DNA from: Lachnospiraceae bacterium UBA7199 | GTDB lineage: Bacteria; Bacillota; Clostridia; Lachnospirales; Lachnospiraceae | DNA length: 27,288 bases | Assembly (NCBI GenBank): GCA_002490775.1 | Contig: DKUR01000066.1 | Span: 29,851 to 57,138 of the forward strand | Direction of reading: 5' to 3' | Position numbers and translations under genes: made by a program | The notes under the pieces: model-generated | Told to the model about the DNA's origin: nothing | What the model saw: the letters and a program-made list of their open reading frames with translations, nothing else | Databases searched by the model: none | In this document: positions 6,545-14,030 of the stretch, one piece after another | Layout: every line of letters starts with the position of its first letter | Numbering within the stretch: the first letter of the stretch is position 1

Positions 6545-8707
6545 ATGGATGTAATAACCCAAACAAACAGGACGCTTTTGTTTGAAGAAATCAATCCGGA
6601 AAAACAGGATCTTTTAACTTTGATCGGAGACGTGAAAGGAAAGAACAGTCTGGATGATGACAAGGTCAAGGAAATCAATGAAGAGCTGCTTGTAGGCAGT
6701 TTTGATGAATTCCTTGAAAAGTTTGCACCGGTGGTATATTCCTTCTTTAATGCAAATAACCAGAAGGTTATGTACAGCTTAAAGAAGCCGGAAAATATAC
6801 CGGATAATTGTATTACGGAAATTCCCCTTAATATGGAAAATGATTTTCTGAAAATGCTTCTTACATTGATCGAAACAAAAGGAGCTATGGGAATTGCAAA
6901 TGTGGATTTTAAATTTGAAAAAATTCTGGATATGATTTCCCCTAAGAAAATCATGGATGATATCAAACAATCCAGAAAAGAAATTCAGTATGTATATGGA
7001 CAATATGAGGCACTGGATGATGGCGATCCCAAAAAGCTTGATATGGGAGACAAACTGAATTACATGTTTGAACAGGCAAGCCAGAATTACAATAATGTTA
7101 TGGCTATGCTGCCATTGGCAATTGAGGATATTAAAACAAGACTTTTGCTTGGAGATACAGGTGGAGAAGAGAGCGGACAGAACTTCAAGGCAGGGCTCCT
7201 CAGCATGGGGGATGATGGCGAACTGAAAATACTGGAAGCGAGCAAAGAAGAGAATACACAGCTGGCAATTGTCGATGACAGTGCTAATACAGGATTGATT
7301 GAAGCCTTTAAAGAGGACTATGATGCACTGAATGATAATCAGTCTGATTATGTAAGAGAATTGGTAGTCCGTACCTTTTGCCCCCTTACTTCCACGCTTG
7401 AAAGTGAAGTGAATATTGAACGGGAAATCACAAATTATAATAATTATCTTGATTTTTATAAACAGACAAAGGATGACTTTGTCAAAGTAGTAAAACCTCT
7501 TATTGAGAAGATGCTTGGAGTTAAAACCTTCTTTGATCAATATAAGGTAAAAGAAAACGGAATGAAGCCTACGCTGCTTGTAACAAATAATAAACTGGAA
7601 CAGCAGGTAAAAGCACATAACCTTCCGCGCCTTGTTACATATCTGAACACCGTAAATGATAAAAATGAATTTGATCATACCATTTGGTTTGCTATTGTAC
7701 CTAATGTGGAATTGGAACAAAGTAAAGGGGTAAAGCTACAGAGAATTCGTTTTGCTGGGAATGAGAAGGTAGAAAAGGAAGACCAGAATACAATGGAAAG
7801 CCTGGCAAATTTAATGAATGCCATATATCCGTATAAGATTACCACATTTTTCAGTTTTCAGCCTGGGGAGGAGACTACATTCAGCGCCATGGCATCTTCG
7901 GGCGTAGAGAAATATAAGGAGAAATGCGCGCTTCTCATGAAGCGGGAATACAGTGAGTTTTTAGTACCCTGCATTCCCAACATTACTGTGATTCCTAAGG
8001 ATAAATCAGGACTGATCCTTGATAAAAAAATGATATTGAGCGAGGAAGGCGGGGCAGTGCTGTCCAAGGAGAAGGAAGACATTATGAAGCTTTGGATAGA
8101 AGGCGTGTATATTGGAGCTTCTTATGTGGCTGCAGGTCTTGTGGCAGCATGGCAGTGTCCGGGATACTTAAAGGAACGTTTCCCTAAAACTTCCAGAAAC
8201 TATCCTGGAGTACGCTTTGATATTGAGGCAGGCGATCATGCACTTTGTGCGACTACGACTATGACCAAGGAAATATCAGGCTTTACCAATACCATTAAAA
8301 ATGACATAAACGTAAATGGCTTTGGTTTTGTATTTTCTTCTGAAAATGCAAAATACAAGGGAAAAGATATCAGAAGTATTATGGTCTACAAAGCTAGAAA
8401 TCTTCAGGTAAATGAAAATGAGTTTGAGCCAATATATAAGACGCTGGTAAGTACTTATGTAGAACGTATTTTACGTTTTTACAGTAATGATTTTAAGAAG
8501 GACAATATTCTTAAGTTTTTCAGCAACAATCCGGACAGTCAGAAGAGCAGGTGGGGAGCAGACAGAGAATTTGTCAATTCTATCCTGCAGGAAGGGGACG
8601 AACTGTCTTATGAGATTGATGATGCTGCCGGAATCTGCAATATACTCATTTCCTTTAACAATAATACCAAGAATTTAAAGGTAGAAATGAGTAAGAAAAC
8701 AAGTTAA
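6545..8707 (+). CDS. Candidate contractile sheath protein (TssC/phage-sheath-like), 720 aa
   Basis: I infer a sheath subunit mainly from position: it directly precedes two Hcp-like tube genes, the standard sheath-tube order, and is large (720 aa). Residues 1-330 are helix-rich and acidic, without recognised motifs. The C-terminal half (about 370-715) has alternating strands and helices, including a hydrophobic WIEGVYIGASYVAAGLVAAWQ helix, and ends in a beta-rich tail like the handshake arms of sheath proteins. T6SS splits the sheath into TssB (about 170 aa) and TssC (about 490 aa); their sum is near this length, so a fused form is possible. GGAAGAGAGG precedes the ATG. There are no signal peptide and no membrane segments. 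A structure prediction is needed to be sure. Confidence 0.55.
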   Translation: MDVITQTNRTLLFEEINPEKQDLLTLIGDVKGKNSLDDDKVKEINEELLVGSFDEFLEKFAPVVYSFFNANNQKVMYSLKKPENIPDNCITEIPLNMENDFLKMLLTLIETKGAMGIANVDFKFEKILDMISPKKIMDDIKQSRKEIQYVYGQYEALDDGDPKKLDMGDKLNYMFEQASQNYNNVMAMLPLAIEDIKTRLLLGDTGGEESGQNFKAGLLSMGDDGELKILEASKEENTQLAIVDDSANTGLIEAFKEDYDALNDNQSDYVRELVVRTFCPLTSTLESEVNIEREITNYNNYLDFYKQTKDDFVKVVKPLIEKMLGVKTFFDQYKVKENGMKPTLLVTNNKLEQQVKAHNLPRLVTYLNTVNDKNEFDHTIWFAIVPNVELEQSKGVKLQRIRFAGNEKVEKEDQNTMESLANLMNAIYPYKITTFFSFQPGEETTFSAMASSGVEKYKEKCALLMKREYSEFLVPCIPNITVIPKDKSGLILDKKMILSEEGGAVLSKEKEDIMKLWIEGVYIGASYVAAGLVAAWQCPGYLKERFPKTSRNYPGVRFDIEAGDHALCATTTMTKEISGFTNTIKNDINVNGFGFVFSSENAKYKGKDIRSIMVYKARNLQVNENEFEPIYKTLVSTYVERILRFYSNDFKKDNILKFFSNNPDSQKSRWGADREFVNSILQEGDELSYEIDDAAGICNILISFNNNTKNLKVEMSKKTS

Positions 8708-8743
8708 ATAAATTACACCCAATAAACAAAGGAGGAAAAAGTA

Positions 8744-9172
8744 ATGGGACTACGACTAAAAATTGAAGGAAACGAGACAATCCAGTTGAATGAAACGATT
8801 GTCACAGGAGTAAAGTACGGAGCTGATATTCCAAAGGACTCCAATGCACGTTCCACGGATCTTGGCGCTACTATCATGATTACTGGGAAAATTCTGGCAG
8901 CGGTAGGCGGAGAAGCAGCCGATGACACGATGAAAATTGCAAAGTGGGCGTTGGTTCCTGCTGAAAATGCAGATTGTTACAGGAGACTGGAAATTGATGT
9001 GATTTCAGCATCACAGGTGGTAAGACAAACCAACCTGCCAAATGCATTTGTAATTGGCTATGAAGAGAATTTTGCAGATGAATCCGGGGTTGGTGTATTC
9101 ACACTTTTGGTAAAACAGAAAAAGGATAAGATGAGCAGCCTTTCATTTGAAGGCGGATTTGCCGGTGAATAA
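8744..9172 (+). CDS. Hcp-like inner tube protein, copy 1
   Basis: This 142-aa beta-rich protein has the size and strand pattern of Hcp/phage tube proteins, with the ending EGGFAGE. Conserved blocks shared with the next gene are IPKDSNARSTDLG (29-41), KWALVPAE and KQKKDKM. The two are about 62% identical by my ungapped count (88 of 141). A strong AAAGGAGG site precedes the ATG, as expected for an abundant structural protein. It lies 36 bp behind the candidate sheath. The tube assignment rests on length, fold-like pattern, duplication and neighbours; a C-terminal loop rich in lysine is typical of this clostridial family. Confidence 0.7.
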   Translation: MGLRLKIEGNETIQLNETIVTGVKYGADIPKDSNARSTDLGATIMITGKILAAVGGEAADDTMKIAKWALVPAENADCYRRLEIDVISASQVVRQTNLPNAFVIGYEENFADESGVGVFTLLVKQKKDKMSSLSFEGGFAGE

Positions 9173-9224
9173 GATTGAAATTCCCAGAAATTAAAAAAAC
9201 AAAAAGAAAGAGAGGAATCGTAAA

Positions 9225-9650
9225 ATGGGTTTTAGATTAAAGGTTGAGGGCGGCGCAGTAATTGAATTAAATGAACAGAGCATCATTTCTGTAAAATTCA
9301 GAACAGACATTCCAAAGGATTCCAATGCAAGGTCTACAGATCTTGGCTCAACTGTAGAGATTACCGGTAAAATATTGACTGCAGTTGACGGAGAGCCTTT
9401 TGATGCAACAAAGGAATTAGGAAAATGGGCATTGGTTCCTGCGGAAAGGGCAGATTGCTACAGAAAAGTTACGATTGACGTAATTGCAGCATCACAGGAG
9501 GTAAGAAAGTACACGTATCCTAATGCATTTGTAGTAGATTATACGGAAAATTATGGAGATGAAGCGGGGGTAGGTACTTTCTACCTGATGATCAAACAGA
9601 AAAAAGACAAGATGGCAAATATTGCAGTTGAGGGCGGTTATGCTGTATAA
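9225..9650 (+). CDS. Hcp-like inner tube protein, copy 2
   Basis: This 141-aa paralogue of the preceding gene aligns without gaps over its whole length. The best conserved parts are the central block IPKDSNARSTDLG, ITGKIL, KWALVPAE, ADCYR and KQKKDKM, while the N-terminal strands (residues 9-28) and the segment after ITGKIL differ. The differences suggest two tube classes, for example a tip- or baseplate-specific ring beside the bulk tube, as in other contractile systems with more than one tube protein. AGAGAGG precedes the ATG. The gene is followed by a strong hairpin without a U tract, which may set its abundance against downstream genes. Confidence 0.7.
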   Translation: MGFRLKVEGGAVIELNEQSIISVKFRTDIPKDSNARSTDLGSTVEITGKILTAVDGEPFDATKELGKWALVPAERADCYRKVTIDVIAASQEVRKYTYPNAFVVDYTENYGDEAGVGTFYLMIKQKKDKMANIAVEGGYAV

Positions 9651-9670
9651 AATCGGCCATTGGTCTATTG

Positions 9671-9703
9671 ACAGGAGGCTGCCGCATTAGGCAGCCTTCC
9701 TGT
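9671..9703 (+). promoter_or_regulatory. GC-rich hairpin without U tract behind the tube genes (candidate mRNA stabiliser or attenuator)
   Basis: ACAGGAGGCTGCC (9671-9683) pairs with GGCAGCCTTCCTGT (9690-9703) around loop GCATTA with one bulged base, and is followed by TAAAAAAG, not by T residues. It is therefore not a classical terminator on the plus strand. It sits between the abundant sheath/tube genes and the low-abundance genes downstream. Confidence 0.65.
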
Positions 9704-9744
9704 TAAAAAAGTTGGAAAGCGTAAGTGCGGAATGGGATTTAACC

Positions 9745-10164
9745 ATGAATTATTATAAGGTTTTACAGATAGATAAAACTGCATCCTGCGAGGAAATTAA
9801 AAAAGCATACCGAAAACTGTCGCGAAAGTATCATCCGGATAATGCGGGAGATGAGAGTAGAAGCCTTTTTGACCAGGTACAGGAGGCATATGCCATACTG
9901 GGGGATGAAGAAAAGAAAGCTGCTTATGACCGGAAATTGGCAGAAGAGGGCATAAATAAGCAGTCTGCAAAAGTAAAAAAAGAATCAAAACAACAAAAGG
10001 AAAATAATTACAGAGATATGGCAGCCTTTTTTGGTGGAAAATATCAAAACAGCTTTGAGCAGTTTTTTGGGTTCAGCCCGGAAAGCAAACAAAAAAATCA
10101 AAGCAGGGGAGCTGATCCTGTAAATACAGATAAATTATTTGAAGCATTTTTTAAAGTGAAATGA
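9745..10164 (+). CDS. J-domain protein (DnaJ-like co-chaperone)
   Basis: This protein of 139 aa has a J domain at residues 1-66 with the HPD motif at 30-32 (KYHPDNAG), which stimulates Hsp70 ATPase activity. The start is placed at ATG 9745 because the J domain begins there (NYYKVLQID); the upstream TTG at 9712 would add eleven residues of no family sense. After the J domain comes a lysine/glutamine-rich linker and an aromatic stretch (MAAFFGGKYQNSFEQFFGF) that recalls the G/F region of class B J-proteins, but no C-terminal substrate domain. An Hsp70-like gene lies in the same operon at 14031, so a dedicated J/Hsp70 pair is likely. Confidence 0.9.
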   Translation: MNYYKVLQIDKTASCEEIKKAYRKLSRKYHPDNAGDESRSLFDQVQEAYAILGDEEKKAAYDRKLAEEGINKQSAKVKKESKQQKENNYRDMAAFFGGKYQNSFEQFFGFSPESKQKNQSRGADPVNTDKLFEAFFKVK

Positions 10165-10210
10165 GCAGGAAGGTAGTGACAGAAAAAGTTTGTCATATAT
10201 GGAGAAAGTA

Positions 10211-10759
10211 ATGGGAAAGAAAATAACAGATGCTGGCATCATGTTATGCCTGGCAGCTCTGGCAGTGTATACAGTGGTCTATCAGGCGGATACTTGGTGG
10301 AAATGGCCGCTTTTTATTCTTTTGATGGCAGGGGCGATTGCGGCACTAAATAATCTGATTGATCAATTTACCCCGCGAAGCAAAGAAAAGAAATATGGTA
10401 TAGGTGATGAGCAAGACTATGGGATCAGAGAACTGATTCTTCTGGATGAAAATGAAAAGCCGGTTAAAGCATGGGATCTTTCGGGCAGAGTTTCTTTTTT
10501 GATTGGCAGGGATAATCCTGATGAACCAGTGGACGCAGATTTAGAAGAATGTGAATACAGCGCGCTGATTGATTATCAACATGCAGTGCTTAATTATTGT
10601 CTGAATGCATGGTTTATAGAAGATTTAAATTCCCATAATGGAATTCGGATACGAAAGATAGATGATGGCGTATGTTATAAGGTTATGAAAAACAGACCTT
10701 GCCGTCTGATGCCGGGCGATATGATTTATATTGCAAATACAAAGCTGTTAATTACGTGA
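10211..10759 (+). CDS. Membrane-anchored FHA-domain protein
   Basis: This 182-aa protein has two membrane segments (about 9-25 and 33-48) and a C-terminal FHA domain at about 75-180. FHA signature residues are G99-R100 (LIGRD), H124 in the DYQH segment and N143-G144 in LNSHNG. FHA domains bind phosphothreonine peptides; the usual S-x-x-H is changed to Y-Q-H here, so phosphopeptide binding is not assured. I chose ATG 10211 because GGAGAAAG sits 7-11 nt before it; TTG 10190 and ATG 10199 in the same frame lack a close ribosome site. In T6SS an FHA protein (Fha/TagH) works with a kinase and a PP2C phosphatase, and PP2C-like genes follow here. Confidence 0.85.
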   Translation: MGKKITDAGIMLCLAALAVYTVVYQADTWWKWPLFILLMAGAIAALNNLIDQFTPRSKEKKYGIGDEQDYGIRELILLDENEKPVKAWDLSGRVSFLIGRDNPDEPVDADLEECEYSALIDYQHAVLNYCLNAWFIEDLNSHNGIRIRKIDDGVCYKVMKNRPCRLMPGDMIYIANTKLLIT

Positions 10760-10775
10760 AAGGAAGGGTAGCCCA

Positions 10776-11276
10776 ATGAGCTTAATGAGATGTCCTAATG
10801 GTCATATGTTTAGTACAAGAAAGTATGGTACCACGTGCCCCTATTGCAACATGGAAAGTGCAGCATTAGAGGATCCCAAAGCTCCGGCAGGATTTGAAAC
10901 GCCGGTAGAACTGCTGGAGGAAGAGGTTTTGCCAGTCTGCGGATGGCTGGTGTGTATTGAAGGCGCAAGAGTGGGAAAAGATTACAAAATCAAAAATGGC
11001 AAAAACTTTGTGGGCAGAGGGGATGATATGGATATTCAAATTCTTGGAGACAATGAAATATCCAGAAGAAATCATACCATCATTGTATATGATGCTAAAA
11101 AGAAAAATACGGTGATTCTTCCGGGAGATGCGGCAGGGATTGCCTATCTGAATCAGGAAGCGGTATATGTACCCACTGAGCTTATGCCATATGACACCAT
11201 AGAATTGGGAAAAAGCAAATTTGTGTTTGTTCCTTTTTGCGGGGAACATTTTGAATGGAATGATGTTAAGAAATGA
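10776..11276 (+). CDS. Zinc-ribbon plus FHA-domain protein
   Basis: This soluble 166-aa protein starts with a short zinc-ribbon-like motif (C6, H10, C21, C24 in CPYC) and continues with an FHA domain at about 55-155. The FHA signature is nearly complete: G80-R81, S96 and H100 in EISRRNH, so phosphothreonine binding is credible. The usual N-G turn is not obvious (DAAGIAYLN). AAAGGAAGGG precedes the ATG. Its stop overlaps the start of the next gene (ATGA, 4 bp), so it is coupled to the first PP2C-like protein. It is the better candidate for a phospho-dependent assembly switch of the system. Confidence 0.85.
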   Translation: MSLMRCPNGHMFSTRKYGTTCPYCNMESAALEDPKAPAGFETPVELLEEEVLPVCGWLVCIEGARVGKDYKIKNGKNFVGRGDDMDIQILGDNEISRRNHTIIVYDAKKKNTVILPGDAAGIAYLNQEAVYVPTELMPYDTIELGKSKFVFVPFCGEHFEWNDVKK

Positions 11277-12103
11277 TCCTACAGATAATCATATTTTTAC
11301 TGATAATAAGTATAATTGCCAGAGGAATTTTTCAGATACTTGGAGATAAAGTGACTTATGATGCTTCTGACGGAATAGGGCAGACCACAGGCAATAAAGA
11401 AATACAGGCTGATGCTATGGACATATCTATTACAACTGCCGGAAAGCTGGCAGTCATGGCTGATGGAATTGGAAAGGAAAATACCGGAAAGGTATGTGCA
11501 GCTTTGGCAGTCAGGGAATTTACAGAGGCCTTTTCTTTTTATAAAACACTTCAGAAACCAGAGTATTTTTTTGAGCGGACTATGTACAGCCTGCATATGA
11601 ATATGCAAAAGGTCTTGGAAGAGCGTCATGGCGGCGCCAGTGTGGGAATTGTTTTTCTTACAGAAGGTAAGCTTTACTATGCGATGGCAGGATTGATCAG
11701 GATTGCACTGCTTAGAAATGGAGAATTAATTCCCTTAAGCGAAGGCCAGACCGTAGGTGTGCTTGCGCAAAGGGCATATCAGGATGGAAAAATCAGCAGA
11801 CAAAAAACCATATGGTCTTTAGAGGATTCAGAAATCTGGAACTATGTGGGCAAAGATGGATTTCATCAAATGGAGATTTGTGAAGTGCCTGTTGCACTTA
11901 AAAAAGATGATCTGGTGGTGATGATGACCAAGGGGATTTTTGAGGAAGTGTCCTACGCTGAATTGGAGAAAATTTTGGTAAATCCGGCATTGACAGCCCA
12001 GGAAAAGGCGGACAGGGTGATCCGCCAGGCGGAAATTTCTGAAACGCAGGATAAAGAAAATGGAAGTATTATGGTACTACTGACGGATGGAGCTATGAGA
12101 TGA
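11273..12103 (+). CDS. Membrane-anchored PP2C-like protein with degenerate metal site
   Basis: This protein of 276 aa has one N-terminal membrane helix (about 2-20) and a PP2C fold (about 27-270). The metal ligands D47 (QADA) and D64-G65 (MADGIG) are kept. The later conserved sites have changed: the SDG motif reads T219-K220-G221, the GDSR motif reads AGLIR at 139-143, and the terminal DN motif reads E262-N263. Loss of the SDG aspartate would remove a ligand that most bacterial PP2C enzymes need, so this may be a pseudophosphatase or scaffold. The start overlaps the FHA gene and the stop lies 1 bp before the next PP2C-like gene. Confidence 0.85.
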   Translation: MILQIIIFLLIISIIARGIFQILGDKVTYDASDGIGQTTGNKEIQADAMDISITTAGKLAVMADGIGKENTGKVCAALAVREFTEAFSFYKTLQKPEYFFERTMYSLHMNMQKVLEERHGGASVGIVFLTEGKLYYAMAGLIRIALLRNGELIPLSEGQTVGVLAQRAYQDGKISRQKTIWSLEDSEIWNYVGKDGFHQMEICEVPVALKKDDLVVMMTKGIFEEVSYAELEKILVNPALTAQEKADRVIRQAEISETQDKENGSIMVLLTDGAMR

Positions 12104-12104
12104 A

Positions 12105-14027
12105 ATGAGAAAAGAAAATGCAGGCTTTCGTACAGCTTTCTTATCGGAAGAAGGTTCAAAGCTACTAAACAGAGATTATTTTGCATTTGTAGAACTGGAT
12201 AAGTTTGCCTGCTATGTGGCGGCGGATAGTCTGGATGAGGAGAAAACCCAAAACAGTGCAGAAATTGTTGTGAAATGTATTCTCAGAGAGTTTTCAGAAC
12301 ATCCAGCTATGTCAGCTATGTCCATAAAACGAAATTTAAGGAAAGCTCATAAGGAGCTGCTTTCAGATAAGGCAGGGATGCGTCTTCGGGCAAGCGTTTC
12401 TCTGATTGTTACCGATTATGTCAAATTCCGGTATGTCAATGTGGGAAACAGCAGGGCTTTGTTAATCAGAAATGATCGTATTTTATATGAAAGCAAGGAT
12501 CAGTCACTGACAGAAAATATGGTGGAGGCTGAAATGCTGCCCAAGGATAAGGCGGCAGCCCATGAGGAAAGAAATAACTTGTATTCTTATCTGGGGCAGA
12601 TAGATGCAAGACCTCAGTTTCAGGTTTCTGGAAAGAAAAAGCTGGCAAACGGAGATATCCTGCTTTTAGCTACCAGAGGAACCTGGGAAAACTTAAGTAA
12701 TGCGCAGCTGTTAGAATGCGCAAAGGAAGTAAGCACGCCTTTGGAATTGGCGGATAATGTGGAAGAGTTAATTTTAGGCAGGCTGAAACCTGAAATTGAT
12801 AATTATACCATTGCGGTTACCTTTGTGGATAAGATATATCTGAATCCGAAAAAACGGTGGAGCGTAAAGAAAATTCTTGCCATTGTAATCCCCATTATAG
12901 TGATTTTACTGATACTTTTTATTGGTCTTTATGTGCGGTACCGCATTCGTGAGGGGAAACGCTCTGATATGGAGCAGTACATAGAAAGTGCGGAAGAATA
13001 TGTTTCTTACAATAATTATGAAAAGGCGGCTGAGGATTACCGGGCAGCCCAGGAACTGGCCAAATCCCTGAAAGCAAAGGATGATCAGGAAAAAATTGGA
13101 ACCTACATTCTTCTTTTAGAGCAGATCATGCAGGCGGATGGCGTCATGTCAGATGAGGACTATGAAAAAGCATTGGAGCTTTATGAAAGCGCTGAAAAGC
13201 TTGCAAAAGAATCAGGGGGTATCGGGCTGGAATATATCAAAGAGCAGAAGGAAAAGATTGCAGATTATATAGAGCTATTTGAATTGCTGGAATCCGCGGA
13301 GCAAAAAGAAGATTACGGAGATTATGCAGGGGCGATAGAACTTTATAAAAAGGCAAAAACATTGGCGGCATCTCTTTATGATAAGGACAGCAGAAGTGAA
13401 GCGCTTGAAAAGCAGCGCTTAGCGGAGGAAACTTTAGAGAGCCTAAGGCAGGAGGAGCTGAAAGCCTTAGAGGAGCGGATTCAAAAAGCAATTGAGGATG
13501 AGCAGGTTGCACAGGAGCTGGAAAATCAAAACCTGATGAATGATAAGAAAAATGCGATGGAGCTGGAAAGTAAAGGGAATGACCTGATGAAAAGCGAGGA
13601 TTATCTAAGCGCCATCACTTACTTTGAAACTGCTATGACAATGTATGAAGATCTGGGGATGGAGGAGCGTGTGGAAACCCTTGCTTCCCAAATTGAATCC
13701 TGCAAAAAGCTGGAGGAAGAAGCAAAGAAAAAAGCAGCGGAAGAAGCTGAAAAACAGTCTAAAGAAGCAGCTGCCGCCAAGGAGGCAAGTCAAGCAGCCG
13801 AGGCCGCAAGACAGGCAGTACAGGATTTAAAAGAAGCCCAGACAAATCAGGCATTGGAAGATGCAAAGAAAGCGGCCGAGGAAGCAAAAAAGGCAGCTGA
13901 AGAGGCAAAAAAAGCAGCAGAAGAAAACAATAAGCCGGATCAGTCTGAAGACAAAGATGATGCAGGAGAAAACCCAGACGGAGGCGGAGGGGATAAAGAC
14001 AGTGCAGGCGGAGGGGATGGTAGCTGA
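12105..14027 (+). CDS. PP2C-like protein fused to a membrane segment and a long TPR/coiled-coil tail
   Basis: This protein of 640 aa has three parts. Residues 5-240 are PP2C-like: D24 (LNRD), D41 (AADS) and D232-N233 (DNYT) are kept, but GDSR reads GNSR (N114) and SDG reads T190-R191-G192, so catalytic competence is doubtful. A single membrane helix follows at 256-278. Residues 285-560 contain about four TPR-like helical pairs (patterns EDYEKALELYESAEKL, GDYAGAIELYKKAKTL, EDYLSAITYFETAM). The tail is Ala/Lys/Glu-rich with three AKKAAEE units (587-607) and ends in Gly/Asp-rich sequence. With a cytosolic N terminus the tail would lie outside the membrane, in or across the wall, which could make it an envelope strut (inference). 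Confidence 0.85.
   Translation: MRKENAGFRTAFLSEEGSKLLNRDYFAFVELDKFACYVAADSLDEEKTQNSAEIVVKCILREFSEHPAMSAMSIKRNLRKAHKELLSDKAGMRLRASVSLIVTDYVKFRYVNVGNSRALLIRNDRILYESKDQSLTENMVEAEMLPKDKAAAHEERNNLYSYLGQIDARPQFQVSGKKKLANGDILLLATRGTWENLSNAQLLECAKEVSTPLELADNVEELILGRLKPEIDNYTIAVTFVDKIYLNPKKRWSVKKILAIVIPIIVILLILFIGLYVRYRIREGKRSDMEQYIESAEEYVSYNNYEKAAEDYRAAQELAKSLKAKDDQEKIGTYILLLEQIMQADGVMSDEDYEKALELYESAEKLAKESGGIGLEYIKEQKEKIADYIELFELLESAEQKEDYGDYAGAIELYKKAKTLAASLYDKDSRSEALEKQRLAEETLESLRQEELKALEERIQKAIEDEQVAQELENQNLMNDKKNAMELESKGNDLMKSEDYLSAITYFETAMTMYEDLGMEERVETLASQIESCKKLEEEAKKKAAEEAEKQSKEAAAAKEASQAAEAARQAVQDLKEAQTNQALEDAKKAAEEAKKAAEEAKKAAEENNKPDQSEDKDDAGENPDGGGGDKDSAGGGDGS
13863..13925 (+). repeat. 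Three tandem 21-bp units encoding AKKAAEE
   Basis: Units at 13863-13883, 13884-13904 and 13905-13925 each encode AKKAAEE in frame, with synonymous differences between them. They form part of the coiled-coil tail of the PP2C-like protein. Confidence 0.85.
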
Positions 14028-14030
14028 ACT

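Noticed and set aside
6779..7720. 313-aa minus-strand ORF inside the sheath gene
   Set aside because: It is the reverse-frame shadow of a real AT-rich gene, made of low-complexity Ile/Phe/Cys-rich sequence, with no ribosome site and no family pattern.
9671..9710. Intrinsic terminator after the second tube gene
   Set aside because: The stem is strong, but it is followed by A residues on the plus strand, and the gene order continues with normal short gaps; stabiliser or attenuator is preferred.
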